Part shown: positions 41,246 to 50,425 of the stretch, in pieces
How the letters are laid out: every line of letters starts with the position of its first letter
Numbering within the stretch: position 1 is the first letter of the stretch
Assembly (NCBI GenBank): GCA_023458555.1
Contig: JAEWYS010000016.1
Span: forward strand, 62,001-126,000
Direction of reading: 5' to 3'
From: Bacteroidota bacterium
GTDB taxonomy: Bacteria > Bacteroidota > Bacteroidia > Cytophagales > Cytophagaceae
DNA: 64,000 nucleotides
Notes under the pieces: model-generated
Database searches by the model: none
Seen by the model: the letters and a program-made list of their open reading frames with translations, nothing else
Told to the model about the DNA's origin: nothing
Program-made: the position numbers and the translations under genes

Positions 41246-42097
41246 TTAGAATCGTTTTCTCATCGGAGCTCTTCTCAGCTTGTAGTACGATTTCTTAGAG
41301 ATGAATGTATATCTGATTTTTACCTGAGACATAAAGTAGCCATCCTTTCTATCCGGATTTCCTCTGTACTGACCGCTTTTCAGCCAATAATCATCACCCC
41401 GGCCTGTTTTGTTGGATATCTCGGCAGCGGTTCTGTTTTCAAAATCCTCAAACATACGCCATTCTCTTGAACTCACATCATCCAGACGATCGGTAAAGGT
41501 TTTACGATATCCGAATTCAAGCATGATATCATAGTTTTTATTTAGCGTATAAGAGAAAGCTGCTCCGTAAGGAATAACTGCGGTAATGGGACTATAGCGG
41601 ACTCCCTCTGTTTCGAGTTGTCTTAACGCATGCCATTTTCCGTTCAGGGAGCCTTCCGGTCTGAAATATAGCAAGCCGATTCCGGCGTATGCATATATAT
41701 TCCAGGGTTTTCTTTTGTGGGCATAGCGCTCGTAGGGATTAAGCTGGATATATCCTGCCACAATAAGCTCAACATTGTTGGATCTGAAATCAAGATTTCT
41801 TCTTTCCCAGACATCATCTGAATAAAGCCTGAAATAGTTTAGGTCTGCTTTAATACCAATGTTGTTTGTCATTCTCAGCATGGCGCCAATCCCAAGATTA
41901 GGTCTGAACTGAAGACACTCGTACTTGTCACACAGATCGCCATAGTAAGAACTTAGGCCCAAGCCAGCTGTCAGACTTAGACGTTCATTGTTAAGGAGAG
42001 AGCGGTTTACTAGTCCCCTGCTTCTTTGCGCAGCAGCCTGGAAACAAAGAAGTATGCTTAATGCCAGAATTAAAGGCCTGATTTTTCCTGAATTCAT
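41246..42097 (-). CDS. Outer membrane beta-barrel protein, DUF6089/PorG-like
   Basis: The 283-residue protein has a signal peptide (about 1-23, ILALSILLCFQAAAQ) and alternating beta strands rich in glycine and aromatics, typical of an 8-stranded outer membrane barrel. The segment LSSYYGDLCDKYECLQFRPN with two cysteines and the basic end KLRRAPMRKRF recall DUF6089 proteins, which include the T9SS component PorG. A T9SS cargo exists at 13882-17322, so a secretion role is possible. Not proven by sequence alone. Confidence 0.72.
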   Translation of the reverse strand: MNSGKIRPLILALSILLCFQAAAQRSRGLVNRSLLNNERLSLTAGLGLSSYYGDLCDKYECLQFRPNLGIGAMLRMTNNIGIKADLNYFRLYSDDVWERRNLDFRSNNVELIVAGYIQLNPYERYAHKRKPWNIYAYAGIGLLYFRPEGSLNGKWHALRQLETEGVRYSPITAVIPYGAAFSYTLNKNYDIMLEFGYRKTFTDRLDDVSSREWRMFEDFENRTAAEISNKTGRGDDYWLKSGQYRGNPDRKDGYFMSQVKIRYTFISKKSYYKLRRAPMRKRF

Positions 42098-42297
42098 TGA
42101 TATCTAAAAGTTAGCTTCAAATTTAAGTAAGTTTATGAAGACTCGCAACTCTGTTTTGCCAGCACAATATAATTCAAAATGTTTTTTATGTCTTCATGAT
42201 AGTGATAAAAAATAACCTTGTTTCCCTGTGTTTTGATAAAAAATGCAAACTTATCTTTGAAAAAGTAAGTTTCATGTGTGTTATTTTGCTTCGCTAT

Positions 42298-43500
42298 ATG
42301 AAGATTTTCTCTATTATAATTCTCATTGCAGGAACTTTCTTTTTTTTGAGTTCATGCGATTTATCCAGCAAAAAAAAATCTGACAAAGATTTGCTGGCAG
42401 ATTCGGTCCAAACCGGAACTTTGGTATATCCGCCCGGACCCGTCGACGATCTTAAGGATGCCAATGCAGAGCGGGTTGCGATGATTGATTCGGTGATAGA
42501 CCGGTATGTTTCACGAAGACAGTTTAATGGTGTGGTACTGGTCGGAGATAAGGGCTCCGTTGTATATCAGGGAGTAAAAGGATTTGGAAATCATCTGACT
42601 TCCGAGCCCCTGACGCTGACTACTTCTTTTCATCTTGCCTCTGTCAGTAAGCAATTTACTGCGGTTGCTGTTATGATGCTGGCAGAGGAGGGGAAGCTGA
42701 GCTATACAGATACTATTGGCAGTTATATTGAAAACTTCCCGTACAAAGATGTAACCATTCATCAGCTGCTCAATCATACTTCTGGGCTTCCGGACATATC
42801 CGAGTATATCCCTCAGTTTCTTGGATTCTGGGATACATGCAAAATAGCAGTTAATGAAGATGTACCGTGGATACTTAGTAATCTGAAGCCTTCGGTTAAA
42901 TTTTTGCCTGGTAAGAGATTTTCATATAGTAATACGGGGTATATTCTTCTTGCCCTGATCATTGAAAAAGTAAGCGGACTGAGTTATGGAGAGTTTCTCA
43001 AGCAACGTGTTTTTGAACCTCTGAATATGCCCCATACATTTGTCTACAACTATTCAGATCTGAACAGCTGTCCCGTGACAGCCAGAGCATATGCGACATA
43101 TAAATATTCTTACGTGCCTTTTGAAGATGACATTCGTAACGGACTGGTGGGGGAGAAGGGAATTTATTCATCAGCAATGGATCTGCTCAGGTGGGATCAG
43201 GCTCTGTATAGTAATAAACTTTTGAGCCAGCAGAGCCTGGACAATGCTTTTTCCAGAAGTACTCTTAAAAACGGGAAGCAGATTGATTATGGATATGGCT
43301 GGCGTATTCCGCGTAAAGCGGATAATATTGTCTACCACTTTGGTTATTGGAAAGGTTCCAGAGCGGCGTTTATCCGGGTGCTTGATAAGCAATACACTAT
43401 TATTATTTTAAATAATACCAGCAGCAGGAAGTTGCGAACAATTGCACGTGAAATATTGGATATTCTGTATCTGAATGCTGAGGATAAGCCCGTTTTTTAA
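42298..43500 (+). CDS. Serine hydrolase lipoprotein, beta-lactamase/class C-like
   Basis: From ATG 42298 the protein has 400 residues and a lipoprotein signal peptide ending in FLSSC; 34 further upstream codons lack such a signal. The catalytic set of the family is present: S115-V-S-K118 in HLASVSKQFT and Y210-S-N212 in FSYSNTGY. Members are DD-peptidases, esterases or beta-lactamases anchored in the envelope. The substrate cannot be told. It is followed by the short basic gene, which has its own promoter. Confidence 0.9.
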   Translation: MKIFSIIILIAGTFFFLSSCDLSSKKKSDKDLLADSVQTGTLVYPPGPVDDLKDANAERVAMIDSVIDRYVSRRQFNGVVLVGDKGSVVYQGVKGFGNHLTSEPLTLTTSFHLASVSKQFTAVAVMMLAEEGKLSYTDTIGSYIENFPYKDVTIHQLLNHTSGLPDISEYIPQFLGFWDTCKIAVNEDVPWILSNLKPSVKFLPGKRFSYSNTGYILLALIIEKVSGLSYGEFLKQRVFEPLNMPHTFVYNYSDLNSCPVTARAYATYKYSYVPFEDDIRNGLVGEKGIYSSAMDLLRWDQALYSNKLLSQQSLDNAFSRSTLKNGKQIDYGYGWRIPRKADNIVYHFGYWKGSRAAFIRVLDKQYTIIILNNTSSRKLRTIAREILDILYLNAEDKPVF

Positions 43501-43516
43501 ATTTTCTGTAGGTTAT

Positions 43517-43549
43517 TTTCGGATTATTAATGGAAATAATTTACTTTTG
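43517..43549 (+). promoter_or_regulatory. Candidate promoter of the 47-residue basic protein
   Basis: TACTTTTG (43542-43549) matches TAnnTTTG, with TTTC (43517-43520) 21 nt upstream. The ATG follows 39 nt later. Confidence 0.5.
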
Positions 43550-43588
43550 CACTTTAAAACTGATACACATTAAAACTACAAATAAGTA

Positions 43589-43732
43589 ATGGCAGTAACT
43601 ACTCTTAAAAGGAAAGCGAGAAGAAATTCAGCAAAAGCTGGAAAAAAAGCGCAGAAAATGAAGCTTTTGAACTGGAAGCCGGTTATTAAGAAGGTGGATA
43701 TTGAGGAGCTTAGAGCAGCAAAAGCTGAATAA
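43589..43732 (+). CDS. Small basic protein, 47 residues
   Basis: This short ORF begins ATG at 43589 and ends TAA at 43732. The product starts MAVTTLKRKARRNSAKAG and is very basic in its first half (11 Lys/Arg in 30 residues), with an acidic end. It has its own promoter-like element and a strong terminator, and coding use resembles its neighbours. The composition suggests nucleic acid binding, perhaps at the ribosome. I do not recognise a family with certainty. Function unknown. Confidence 0.75.
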   Translation: MAVTTLKRKARRNSAKAGKKAQKMKLLNWKPVIKKVDIEELRAAKAE

Positions 43733-43742
43733 GTAAAAGTAT

Positions 43743-43767
43743 AAAAAGAGGCAGAAGCCTCTTTTTT
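43743..43767. terminator. Hairpin terminator
   Basis: AAAAAGAGGC (43743-43752) pairs with GCCTCTTTTT (43757-43766), loop AGAA. It ends the short gene and also the convergent phosphodiesterase gene. Confidence 0.92.
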
Positions 43768-43769
43768 GT

Positions 43770-44273
43770 TTAGTTTATACCGCGTTTCCCCAGCTCAATT
43801 GCCTGCATATTTTTTATTTGTCCGGCATCAAGATCCATTTTCAGTATTGTCCGGAACTTATGAAATCCATGGTGTCCGGCTGCACCTGGATTGATATACA
43901 GTAGATTGTTTTTTTTGTCCGGGGCAACTTTGAGAATGTGCGAGTGTCCGCAGATAAGAATCTGGGGCTTATGTTCTTCAATCAACTTTTGGACTTCTTT
44001 GGTATATCTGGGTATAGAGCCGGCAATATGAATAATAACTATCCGGATATTTTCCTGTTCAAATAAATGCCATTCCGGATGCTTAAGACGCACGGATTTG
44101 TCATCTATATTGCCAAAAACAGCTTTGTAGGGTTTAAACTCTGAAAGCCGATGGCTGATATCAGTATTTCCGATATCACCGGCATGCCAGATCTCATCAC
44201 AATCGTTAAAGTGTGAAAATATGGAGTCGTCAAGAAAACCATGGGTGTCAGAAAGTATACCTATTCGTTTCAT
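43770..44273 (-). CDS. Metallophosphoesterase, YfcE/MJ0936 family
   Basis: The 167-residue protein carries the metal-binding motifs of calcineurin-like phosphodiesterases in order: GILSDTHG (5-12), WHAGDIGN, FGNIDD, and CGHSH near 110. YfcE-type enzymes hydrolyse phosphodiester bonds of uncertain natural substrates. Cytoplasmic. Its start region overlaps the leader of the divergent OmpA-like gene. Confidence 0.92.
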   Translation of the reverse strand: MKRIGILSDTHGFLDDSIFSHFNDCDEIWHAGDIGNTDISHRLSEFKPYKAVFGNIDDKSVRLKHPEWHLFEQENIRIVIIHIAGSIPRYTKEVQKLIEEHKPQILICGHSHILKVAPDKKNNLLYINPGAAGHHGFHKFRTILKMDLDAGQIKNMQAIELGKRGIN

Positions 44274-44327
44274 TGTTATGTAAAGCTAAAAAATAATCCT
44301 ATTTTAGAGTGGTTAACTGTGAAAACT

Positions 44328-45026
44328 ATGCTAAGAATCTGTTGCTCTTTTTTTCTTTCTATCCTGCTGCTACCATTACATGCACAGGAACTGGTCCCTA
44401 CTGATGAGATGGCGCTGGTAACTTTTATTGTGAGTGACTATGATCTTATTCCGGAGCCCGGCGCTGTAATCAGAGTTGAGTCCGAGCAGTTGAATGTTAA
44501 TGAGAAGCTGGAAGCGGATATTAATGGCGTGGCCAATATCCTTTTGCCGGAAGGCGGCAAATTCTCGCTGAAAGTGCTTAAGTTCGGAGAAACGTTTGAT
44601 TTCGGTTTAATGGAAGTGCCTGTAACCAAGGGATCCCTGAAATTAACCAGTCAGCTTAAGATACGCATTATCGAAGATTATGTGCGAAACTTTACGCTGG
44701 ATGAAGTGTATTTTGAAACCGGTTCTTATATGTTGGCTGAAAACTCCATGGTAGCGCTCAATAAGTTGCTAAGCGCCCTGCAGTTTAATCCGAAAATGAA
44801 AGTAGAGATTGCAGGTCATACGGATAATGTCGGCAATCCTCAGGCGAACCTTAATTTGTCCCAGCGCAGGGCTGATGCTATTCTGAACTGGCTGGTCGGA
44901 AAAGGAGTGGAGCAAAGCCGTCTGATTGCTAAAGGATATGGAGATAGCAAACCGATTGCAGATAATTCGATGGAAGCCGGCCGGAAGAAAAACCGGAGAA
45001 CAGAAGTGCGTATAATCGAGGAGTAA
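44328..45026 (+). CDS. OmpA-like peptidoglycan-binding protein
   Basis: From ATG 44328 (232 residues) there is a signal peptide MLRICCSFFLSILLLPLHAQ, a beta-rich middle part (about 30-120) and a C-terminal OmpA-like domain (about 125-232) with IAGHTDNVGN, NLNLSQRRADAI and KGYGDSKPI. Such proteins tie the outer membrane to peptidoglycan. A GTG at 44319 would add three residues. It converges with pyrE, leaving only 8 nt between stops. Confidence 0.9.
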   Translation: MLRICCSFFLSILLLPLHAQELVPTDEMALVTFIVSDYDLIPEPGAVIRVESEQLNVNEKLEADINGVANILLPEGGKFSLKVLKFGETFDFGLMEVPVTKGSLKLTSQLKIRIIEDYVRNFTLDEVYFETGSYMLAENSMVALNKLLSALQFNPKMKVEIAGHTDNVGNPQANLNLSQRRADAILNWLVGKGVEQSRLIAKGYGDSKPIADNSMEAGRKKNRRTEVRIIEE

Positions 45027-45034
45027 GCTCCCGA

Positions 45035-45679
45035 TTATACGATTCCCCATTTTGAGGGATTCTCTCTCCATACTTTAAGTGATGTCAGATCTTTTGGCTC
45101 AATTAAGCCTTTTTCAATGGCAACTTCGACAAGTGTATCGTAATTGCTTAAAGAGACTAGCGGAAGGCCGGCTGCTTTGAATGATTCAAGGGATATATCA
45201 AAGCCATAGGTGAAAATTGCAGCCATGCCCAGGGTATTTAATCCTGCTTTCTTTAATTCTGCAGCTGCTTTTAATGAGCTGCCGCCGGTTGATATAAGAT
45301 CTTCAACAATAACTACCTTTTGTCCGGGTACAACCTTTCCTTCGATCAGGTTTTCCAGCCCGTGGTCCTTGGGTTTGGGGCGTACATATAAAAACGGAAG
45401 CCCAAGCAGGTCAGCAACGAGCGCTCCCTGAGGAATGCCGGCAGTGGCTACTCCGGCGATTGCTTCAACATCGGAAAAATGATCCTTTATACATTCTGCC
45501 AGTAGTGTTTTTACGAGTGTTCGTGTCTCGGGAAATGATAATGAAAGCCGGTTATCGCAATATATTGGCGAATTCCAGCCGGAAGCCCACTTAAACGGAG
45601 CAGTGGGGCTTAATCTGATCGCTCCGATTTTTAGTAAATTTTCTGCAATCGCTCTGGCAGACGAAATTTTTGTGCTCAT
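45035..45679 (-). CDS. pyrE: Orotate phosphoribosyltransferase
   Basis: PyrE joins orotate and PRPP to make OMP in pyrimidine synthesis. The protein (214 residues from ATG 45679) has the PRPP-binding motif VVIVEDLISTGGSS and the lysines in RPKPKDHG. A TTG nine bases upstream (45688) is the only alternative start. No other pyr gene is nearby. Confidence 0.95.
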   Translation of the reverse strand: MSTKISSARAIAENLLKIGAIRLSPTAPFKWASGWNSPIYCDNRLSLSFPETRTLVKTLLAECIKDHFSDVEAIAGVATAGIPQGALVADLLGLPFLYVRPKPKDHGLENLIEGKVVPGQKVVIVEDLISTGGSSLKAAAELKKAGLNTLGMAAIFTYGFDISLESFKAAGLPLVSLSNYDTLVEVAIEKGLIEPKDLTSLKVWRENPSKWGIV

Positions 45680-45812
45680 CAACAGCAAATATATGAGAAA
45701 AAAGTGTCCTATTTTATAGAAAACAAATATTATTGGTCGCGAATTTTGTCGGTTTGACAGAACAAGTTTTTGAATAATTTAATTATTTTTATGTTCTTAT
45801 TAATTGCCCCAT

Positions 45813-46496
45813 ATGAATTTGTTTATTAGCGATAAGCCAATATTGATCAGAAACCGGTTTGAAGGTCAGGAGGAAGACTATGATGTGGTTTTGGATGGCC
45901 GTGAGGTATTGATCTCCAAGAGTCTGAAAGGAAGAGTCCTGGTAAAAAATTCGGAAGTCGCTAATGTAGAGCGTCTGCTCAGGCTGCTGGAGATAAAGAA
46001 GCTTAAGAAACTTATGGAAATTACGTTTCTTGTTGGCGATGTGAAAACGGTGGAGCAGGTGATCAAGGATAATTTTAAAATTATTAAAGCCGGTGGGGGG
46101 ATTGTCGAAAAAGAGGATAAGGTATTGATGATTCTTCGCCTGAAAAAATGGGATTTACCTAAAGGAAAGCTGAAAAAGCGTGAAAATCCCAAGGAGGGCG
46201 CGAAGCGCGAAGTGGAAGAGGAGTGTAATATAAAAGTAGAAGTGAGGGAAAAGCTTTGTGTCACCTGGCATTCTTATAACAGAAAGGGAAAGAAATACCT
46301 GAAAAAGATCAACTGGTATACTATGGCGTGCCTTAATGACCGAAACATGCAGCCTCAGGTTGAGGAGGATATTCAGGAAGTTCGCTGGGTAGACAGGAAA
46401 GAAGCGGGTAAGCTGGTCGGCAAATCATATAAGTCTATTTCTGCCGTATTTGACAGCTATATTCAGAGTATAGAATCCTCAAAGCCGGTAAGGTAG
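45813..46496 (+). CDS. Nudix domain protein
   Basis: From ATG 45813 (227 residues). The N-terminal 90 residues are beta- and helix-rich and not recognised. A Nudix domain follows, with a Nudix box G-x5-E-x7-REVEEE in PKGKLKKRENPKEGAKREVE; the position after EE is Cys rather than Gly. The box and a basic stretch suggest hydrolysis of a nucleoside diphosphate-linked substrate or a mutT-like role, but no substrate can be assigned. Its stop overlaps convergent coaD by 18 nt. Confidence 0.87.
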   Translation: MNLFISDKPILIRNRFEGQEEDYDVVLDGREVLISKSLKGRVLVKNSEVANVERLLRLLEIKKLKKLMEITFLVGDVKTVEQVIKDNFKIIKAGGGIVEKEDKVLMILRLKKWDLPKGKLKKRENPKEGAKREVEEECNIKVEVREKLCVTWHSYNRKGKKYLKKINWYTMACLNDRNMQPQVEEDIQEVRWVDRKEAGKLVGKSYKSISAVFDSYIQSIESSKPVR

Positions 46497-46928
46497 CAAA
46501 TCCGTGACATCGCCTCCATGGCGATGAATTTCCCGTATAATGGATGAGCTTATGGATGCGTAAGCCGGACTGGTAATCAGAAAAATGGTTTCCAGTTCAC
46601 TCCAGAGATATTTGTTGGCTTGGCAGATACTGTTCTCATATTCAAAATCAGTCGTATTTCTTAAGCCCCGGATCAGATACCGGGCTTCCTGTGTTTTGGC
46701 AAAACCGGCTGTCAATCCATTGTAGATAACGACTTTTACTTTGGGTTCGGCAATAAAAACAGATTCAATTTTTTCTTTTGTTTCCTCAATAGGAAAATAT
46801 CTTTTTTTCTGCTCATTATGGCCGATGCCAATGATGACTTCATCAAATAAGGGGATGCTTCTTTTTACAATATCTGCGTGACCTTTTGTAAAAGGGTCGA
46901 AAGAACCCGGAAAAATGGCTTTTTTCAT
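46479..46928 (-). CDS. coaD: Phosphopantetheine adenylyltransferase
   Basis: CoaD makes dephospho-CoA from 4'-phosphopantetheine and ATP. The 149-residue protein has FPGSFDPFTKGHADI with the TxGH nucleotide-binding motif and SISSSIIREI near the end. It is preceded by the DUF3822 gene (9-nt gap) on the same strand, a common pairing in Bacteroidota, and its 3' end overlaps the convergent Nudix gene. Confidence 0.95.
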   Translation of the reverse strand: MKKAIFPGSFDPFTKGHADIVKRSIPLFDEVIIGIGHNEQKKRYFPIEETKEKIESVFIAEPKVKVVIYNGLTAGFAKTQEARYLIRGLRNTTDFEYENSICQANKYLWSELETIFLITSPAYASISSSIIREIHRHGGDVTDLLPYRL

Positions 46929-46937
46929 AGAATGTTT

Positions 46938-47819
46938 TTATTCACAAAAGTGCATACTGTACAAATCAAAGAAGCGATGATCAAAAACTTCATCAAATTT
47001 GTAACAGAAACGTATGGTTGAAGGCTTATCGCCAAATTTTATGTGGTGGATATATTTGTACAGCTTTTTATAAACTGACGAGTCAGGCGCAATTTCTCCA
47101 AATAAGGTGAGCGGAGTCTGCTCCGGATTAAGCTGGAGCTGATGATACACAAACATTACAAAATAGACAAAGTCTTCTGAGGTGGAGAAATAAAAGCTAT
47201 TGCAGAATTCGAGCTTTTGAGCGCTTTTAACCACAATTGTCAGGAAGTTTTTTTCCACGTGGATAAATACACTTTTGTCTGTTGTATCCCTGTTATTGAA
47301 TAATATACCTTCAATAAAAGCTGTAGTATGGTGAACCAGTGTGATGGCCTTGCCGGGGTATTGTTTTCTGAACCAGTCAACAATTTTCGTATCTGCGCTG
47401 AAAATACTTACGGCATCGGTGCTTTTCTGAGTATAATAGAACACATCCTGATTCCGGAGAGCATCCTGGCCGGTGTTGATTTTGAGATAATCACGAGCAT
47501 ACTGCTGATCAAAGAGACTTTTAGGAATTAAGGAAAAATCGATGTCCTTAATAGCTAGTCTTATAGATCTCCAGTAGCCTGCCTGAAGCACTTCGTGGCC
47601 ATCGTATATGGCATTGAGCTGCTCAATAAGCTGTTCGGGATATAATATGCTGTCCAGTGAATAATCTTCAATAAGCAGACAGCGATTGTTTTCAGTATCT
47701 GTGACACAGAGTCTGAAAAGAGTCTGGCTTATCTGAATATTCAGGATATATTTTCCAATCTCCTCCGGGGTAAATTTATCATCTTTGACCCTTTTATTGA
47801 GCTTATACTGGTTCGACAT
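46938..47819 (-). CDS. DUF3822 family protein
   Basis: The 293-residue protein matches the DUF3822 family, found mostly in Bacteroidota next to coaD. It resembles an actin/ASKHA-like fold in outline (LFRLCVTD start and a central AFIEG segment), but no catalytic motif is clear. It is cytoplasmic with no signal peptide. Its function is unknown; the steady link with coaD suggests a role in CoA synthesis or lipid metabolism, as inference. Confidence 0.82.
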   Translation of the reverse strand: MSNQYKLNKRVKDDKFTPEEIGKYILNIQISQTLFRLCVTDTENNRCLLIEDYSLDSILYPEQLIEQLNAIYDGHEVLQAGYWRSIRLAIKDIDFSLIPKSLFDQQYARDYLKINTGQDALRNQDVFYYTQKSTDAVSIFSADTKIVDWFRKQYPGKAITLVHHTTAFIEGILFNNRDTTDKSVFIHVEKNFLTIVVKSAQKLEFCNSFYFSTSEDFVYFVMFVYHQLQLNPEQTPLTLFGEIAPDSSVYKKLYKYIHHIKFGDKPSTIRFCYKFDEVFDHRFFDLYSMHFCE

Positions 47820-47889
47820 AGTTTATCCTAATGATTTCCGTTTAAATCAAAATGCAAATTATACTAAATTTATTTGAAAAATCCAATTC

Positions 47890-48417
47890 TTAATTGCCTA
47901 ATGCCGGATTTGTTTTCCTGTTCTGGCTATTCTGGAAAAAATAGCCATTCAGCCTGAGTATTTCGTCTTTGGATTCAGCATAATTAAATAAATTATGGAG
48001 CGTTTGTTTATCCATTGACCGGATTGTGTCCAGGTCTATAAACGATGCATCGCTGATTAATTGTCTTTCTTCGGGCATTTCCGGGTCTTTACCGGTTATG
48101 AGTTGTCCTCCGGTGATTTCTGTTTCAAAGAAAAGTTCAATGGCGTGCAGCGGGTGTGAAATATATTCATTTACAAACATCATTCTTTTGATTGATACAT
48201 TCAGCCCGGTTTCTTCCAGCATTTCTCTCTTCAGGCATTCTTCCGCATTTTCCCCAAACTCCATACCACCTCCGGGAGGAGCCCATAAATATCCCTGCTT
48301 TCCTATGTTATGATGTCTGATCAGCAGTATTTTGTTTTCTTTAAAACAAATACCACATACCCGTATCCGTAATTTATTTCCGAAAATCCGGTGTATTTCT
48401 TTTTGGGATGCTTCCAT
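47890..48417 (-). CDS. Nudix hydrolase
   Basis: From ATG 48417 (175 residues). The Nudix box runs from GGGMEFGENAEE to LKREMLEETG, with all metal-binding Glu residues in place. The protein has WAPPGGG before the box, as in many ADP-ribose or (d)NTP hydrolases. The frame extends to a TTG at 48447. It is divergent from the helicase gene, with start sites 64 nt apart. Substrate unknown. Confidence 0.9.
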   Translation of the reverse strand: MEASQKEIHRIFGNKLRIRVCGICFKENKILLIRHHNIGKQGYLWAPPGGGMEFGENAEECLKREMLEETGLNVSIKRMMFVNEYISHPLHAIELFFETEITGGQLITGKDPEMPEERQLISDASFIDLDTIRSMDKQTLHNLFNYAESKDEILRLNGYFFQNSQNRKTNPALGN

Positions 48418-48480
48418 TCGCTTTAATTTGTAATAATACGAATACAATATTCATCAATAAAAGTTGGATTGTAAAAGACG

Positions 48481-49890
48481 TTGCATAAGCCTTCTCAATT
48501 ATTACGATCTGCGTTCTCGTTTTCACCTACCGGAGGACAGTTACAGGTTTTTGATCTGCTGGATTCTTTCCTTTCAGATCGACAGCGTACCCGAAAAGTT
48601 TTTCTACTGAAAGGATATGCGGGGACAGGTAAAACTTCGATTATCGGAGCGTTGACTGACATTTTATCAGATCTGAATCTCAAATTTATTTTGCTGGCAT
48701 CGACAGGCAGGGCGGCTAAAATGGTTTCTGCATATAGCGGCAAAAAAGCTTATACAATTCATAAGCATATTTACACCAGGGAGGAAGGCGAAGACGGGCT
48801 TGATGAACTAAGGTTTGTCCTGAAAACAAACCTTGCTGCCAAGACGATTTATATTGTTGATGAGGCCTCTATGATCAGCGATGAATCCGGGCTTGGGGAG
48901 AACGGCTTGCTGGCAGATCTTATGGAATTTGTATTTGCCAGCAAATCGAACCGGCTGATACTGGTCGGGGACAAGGCTCAGCTTCCGCCGGTCCGACAGT
49001 TGGAAAGCCCTGCTCTTAACGGAACCTATCTGAGAGAGAAATTTGATGTGGACCTTACTGAATTTGAGCTGACTGAAGTTGTACGGCAGGAGCAAAAAAG
49101 CGGAATTCTGGAAAATGCCACGCACATCAGAGAGGTAATCAGGCAGGACGGGAAGTCTGTAAAACTCGAGGTTCAGGGATTCAGAGATTTTTATAAGATG
49201 AAAGCGGACAGGCTGGAGGACGGACTCAACTACGCATACGGAAAATATGGTATTAATAATACTATGGTAATTACCCGAAGCAATAAGTCGGCTGTTCTGT
49301 ATAATCAGTATATACGCTCAAGAATAAACTATGCGGAAGAGGAGATGCAGGTAGGAGATATGCTTATAGTGGTCAGAAACAACTATGAGACGCTTCCTGA
49401 GGAAATTAGCGGAGGTTTCCTTGCCAACGGGGACTTTGTTGAAATCGTTAAGGTACGCAGAACAACGGAGATGCATGGGTTTCGTTTTGCCGATGTACTG
49501 CTGAAACTGCCGGATGAAGCAGGAGAGCCTGAGTTTGAAGCCAGGATTTTGCTCGATTTGCTTAATTCTTATTCTCCCTCTCTTTCTCAGGAAGAAAATC
49601 AGCGTCTTTATATGTCTGTAAGCAAGGATTACCTGGAAATAAAAAGTAAAAGGGAACGAAAGGCTGCCATAAAAAAAGATGCCTTTTTATCTGCCCTGCA
49701 GGTCAAGTATGCCTATGCGCTGACTTGTCATAAAGCGCAGGGCGGGCAGTGGGATGCAGTATTTATTGATCAGGGATATCTAACCCAGGATCAGATTGAC
49801 AGAGAATACTTTCGCTGGCTGTATACAGCAGTAACAAGGGGGGCTAAAGAAGTTTTTATGGTAAATTTTGATTCTCAGTTTTTCAGGTAA
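48481..49890 (+). CDS. RecD-like SF1 DNA helicase
   Basis: The 469-residue protein has Walker A GYAGTGKTS near residue 45, Walker B IVDEASM, the Q-motif region and the C-terminal UvrD/RecD motif TCHKAQGGQWD followed by YTAVTRG. These mark a 5'-3' superfamily 1 helicase of the RecD-like type. The only in-frame start is TTG at 48481, since a stop lies nine bases before it; no ATG is found in the first 80 codons. Probable role in DNA repair or replication fork processing. Confidence 0.9.
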   Translation: MHKPSQLLRSAFSFSPTGGQLQVFDLLDSFLSDRQRTRKVFLLKGYAGTGKTSIIGALTDILSDLNLKFILLASTGRAAKMVSAYSGKKAYTIHKHIYTREEGEDGLDELRFVLKTNLAAKTIYIVDEASMISDESGLGENGLLADLMEFVFASKSNRLILVGDKAQLPPVRQLESPALNGTYLREKFDVDLTEFELTEVVRQEQKSGILENATHIREVIRQDGKSVKLEVQGFRDFYKMKADRLEDGLNYAYGKYGINNTMVITRSNKSAVLYNQYIRSRINYAEEEMQVGDMLIVVRNNYETLPEEISGGFLANGDFVEIVKVRRTTEMHGFRFADVLLKLPDEAGEPEFEARILLDLLNSYSPSLSQEENQRLYMSVSKDYLEIKSKRERKAAIKKDAFLSALQVKYAYALTCHKAQGGQWDAVFIDQGYLTQDQIDREYFRWLYTAVTRGAKEVFMVNFDSQFFR

Positions 49891-49962
49891 TGACGATGGC
49901 AAAGTTTTTGATTATCTTGTGCCATAAAGAACCTAATTTTAACGGATCATATTCTTATTCTT

Positions 49963-50364
49963 ATGAAGAACGTATTTGCATTTCTGTTTTTTTCAATGAT
50001 TTGCTGCGGAGTTTTTGCACAGGGCGAACAACCCAAGACCGGAGCAGTTATTCGTCTTGCTGAAACAAGCTATGAGTTTGGTGATATTATCCAGGGGGAA
50101 AAGGTAAGCCATATTTTTACGTTTACAAACTCCGGAAATCAGCCTCTGATCCTGTCAGATGTTGTTACGACCTGCGGATGTACAGCACCTTCATGGAGCA
50201 GGGAACCGATTTTGCCCGGACAATCCGGTGAGATTCAGATTACCTTTAATTCGGATAATAAAATGGGCAGACAGAATAAAGGAATTACTATACTTTCCAA
50301 TGCTGTAAATAGTCCGGCCAGAGTTACAATTACTTGTAATATCCTTCCGAAGAGCAATAACTAA
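49963..50364 (+). CDS. DUF1573 secreted protein
   Basis: The 133-residue protein has a signal peptide (MKNVFAFLFFSMICCGVFAQ) and one DUF1573 domain with YEFGDIIQGEKVSHIFTFTN and TTCGCTAP. This Ig-like fold is common in Bacteroidota and may bind surface or periplasmic partners; the role is unproven. A hairpin terminator follows. Confidence 0.9.
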   Translation: MKNVFAFLFFSMICCGVFAQGEQPKTGAVIRLAETSYEFGDIIQGEKVSHIFTFTNSGNQPLILSDVVTTCGCTAPSWSREPILPGQSGEIQITFNSDNKMGRQNKGITILSNAVNSPARVTITCNILPKSNN

Positions 50365-50384
50365 AGTTCTGGGAGCTTGAAATG

Positions 50385-50425
50385 CTCCTGAAATCATGGC
50401 AAAAGCTGATTTCAGGAGTATTTTT
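50385..50425. terminator. Hairpin terminator
   Basis: CTCCTGAAATCA (50385-50396) pairs with TGATTTCAGGAG (50407-50418), loop of 10, then a T-rich tract. It lies between convergent genes. Confidence 0.88.
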
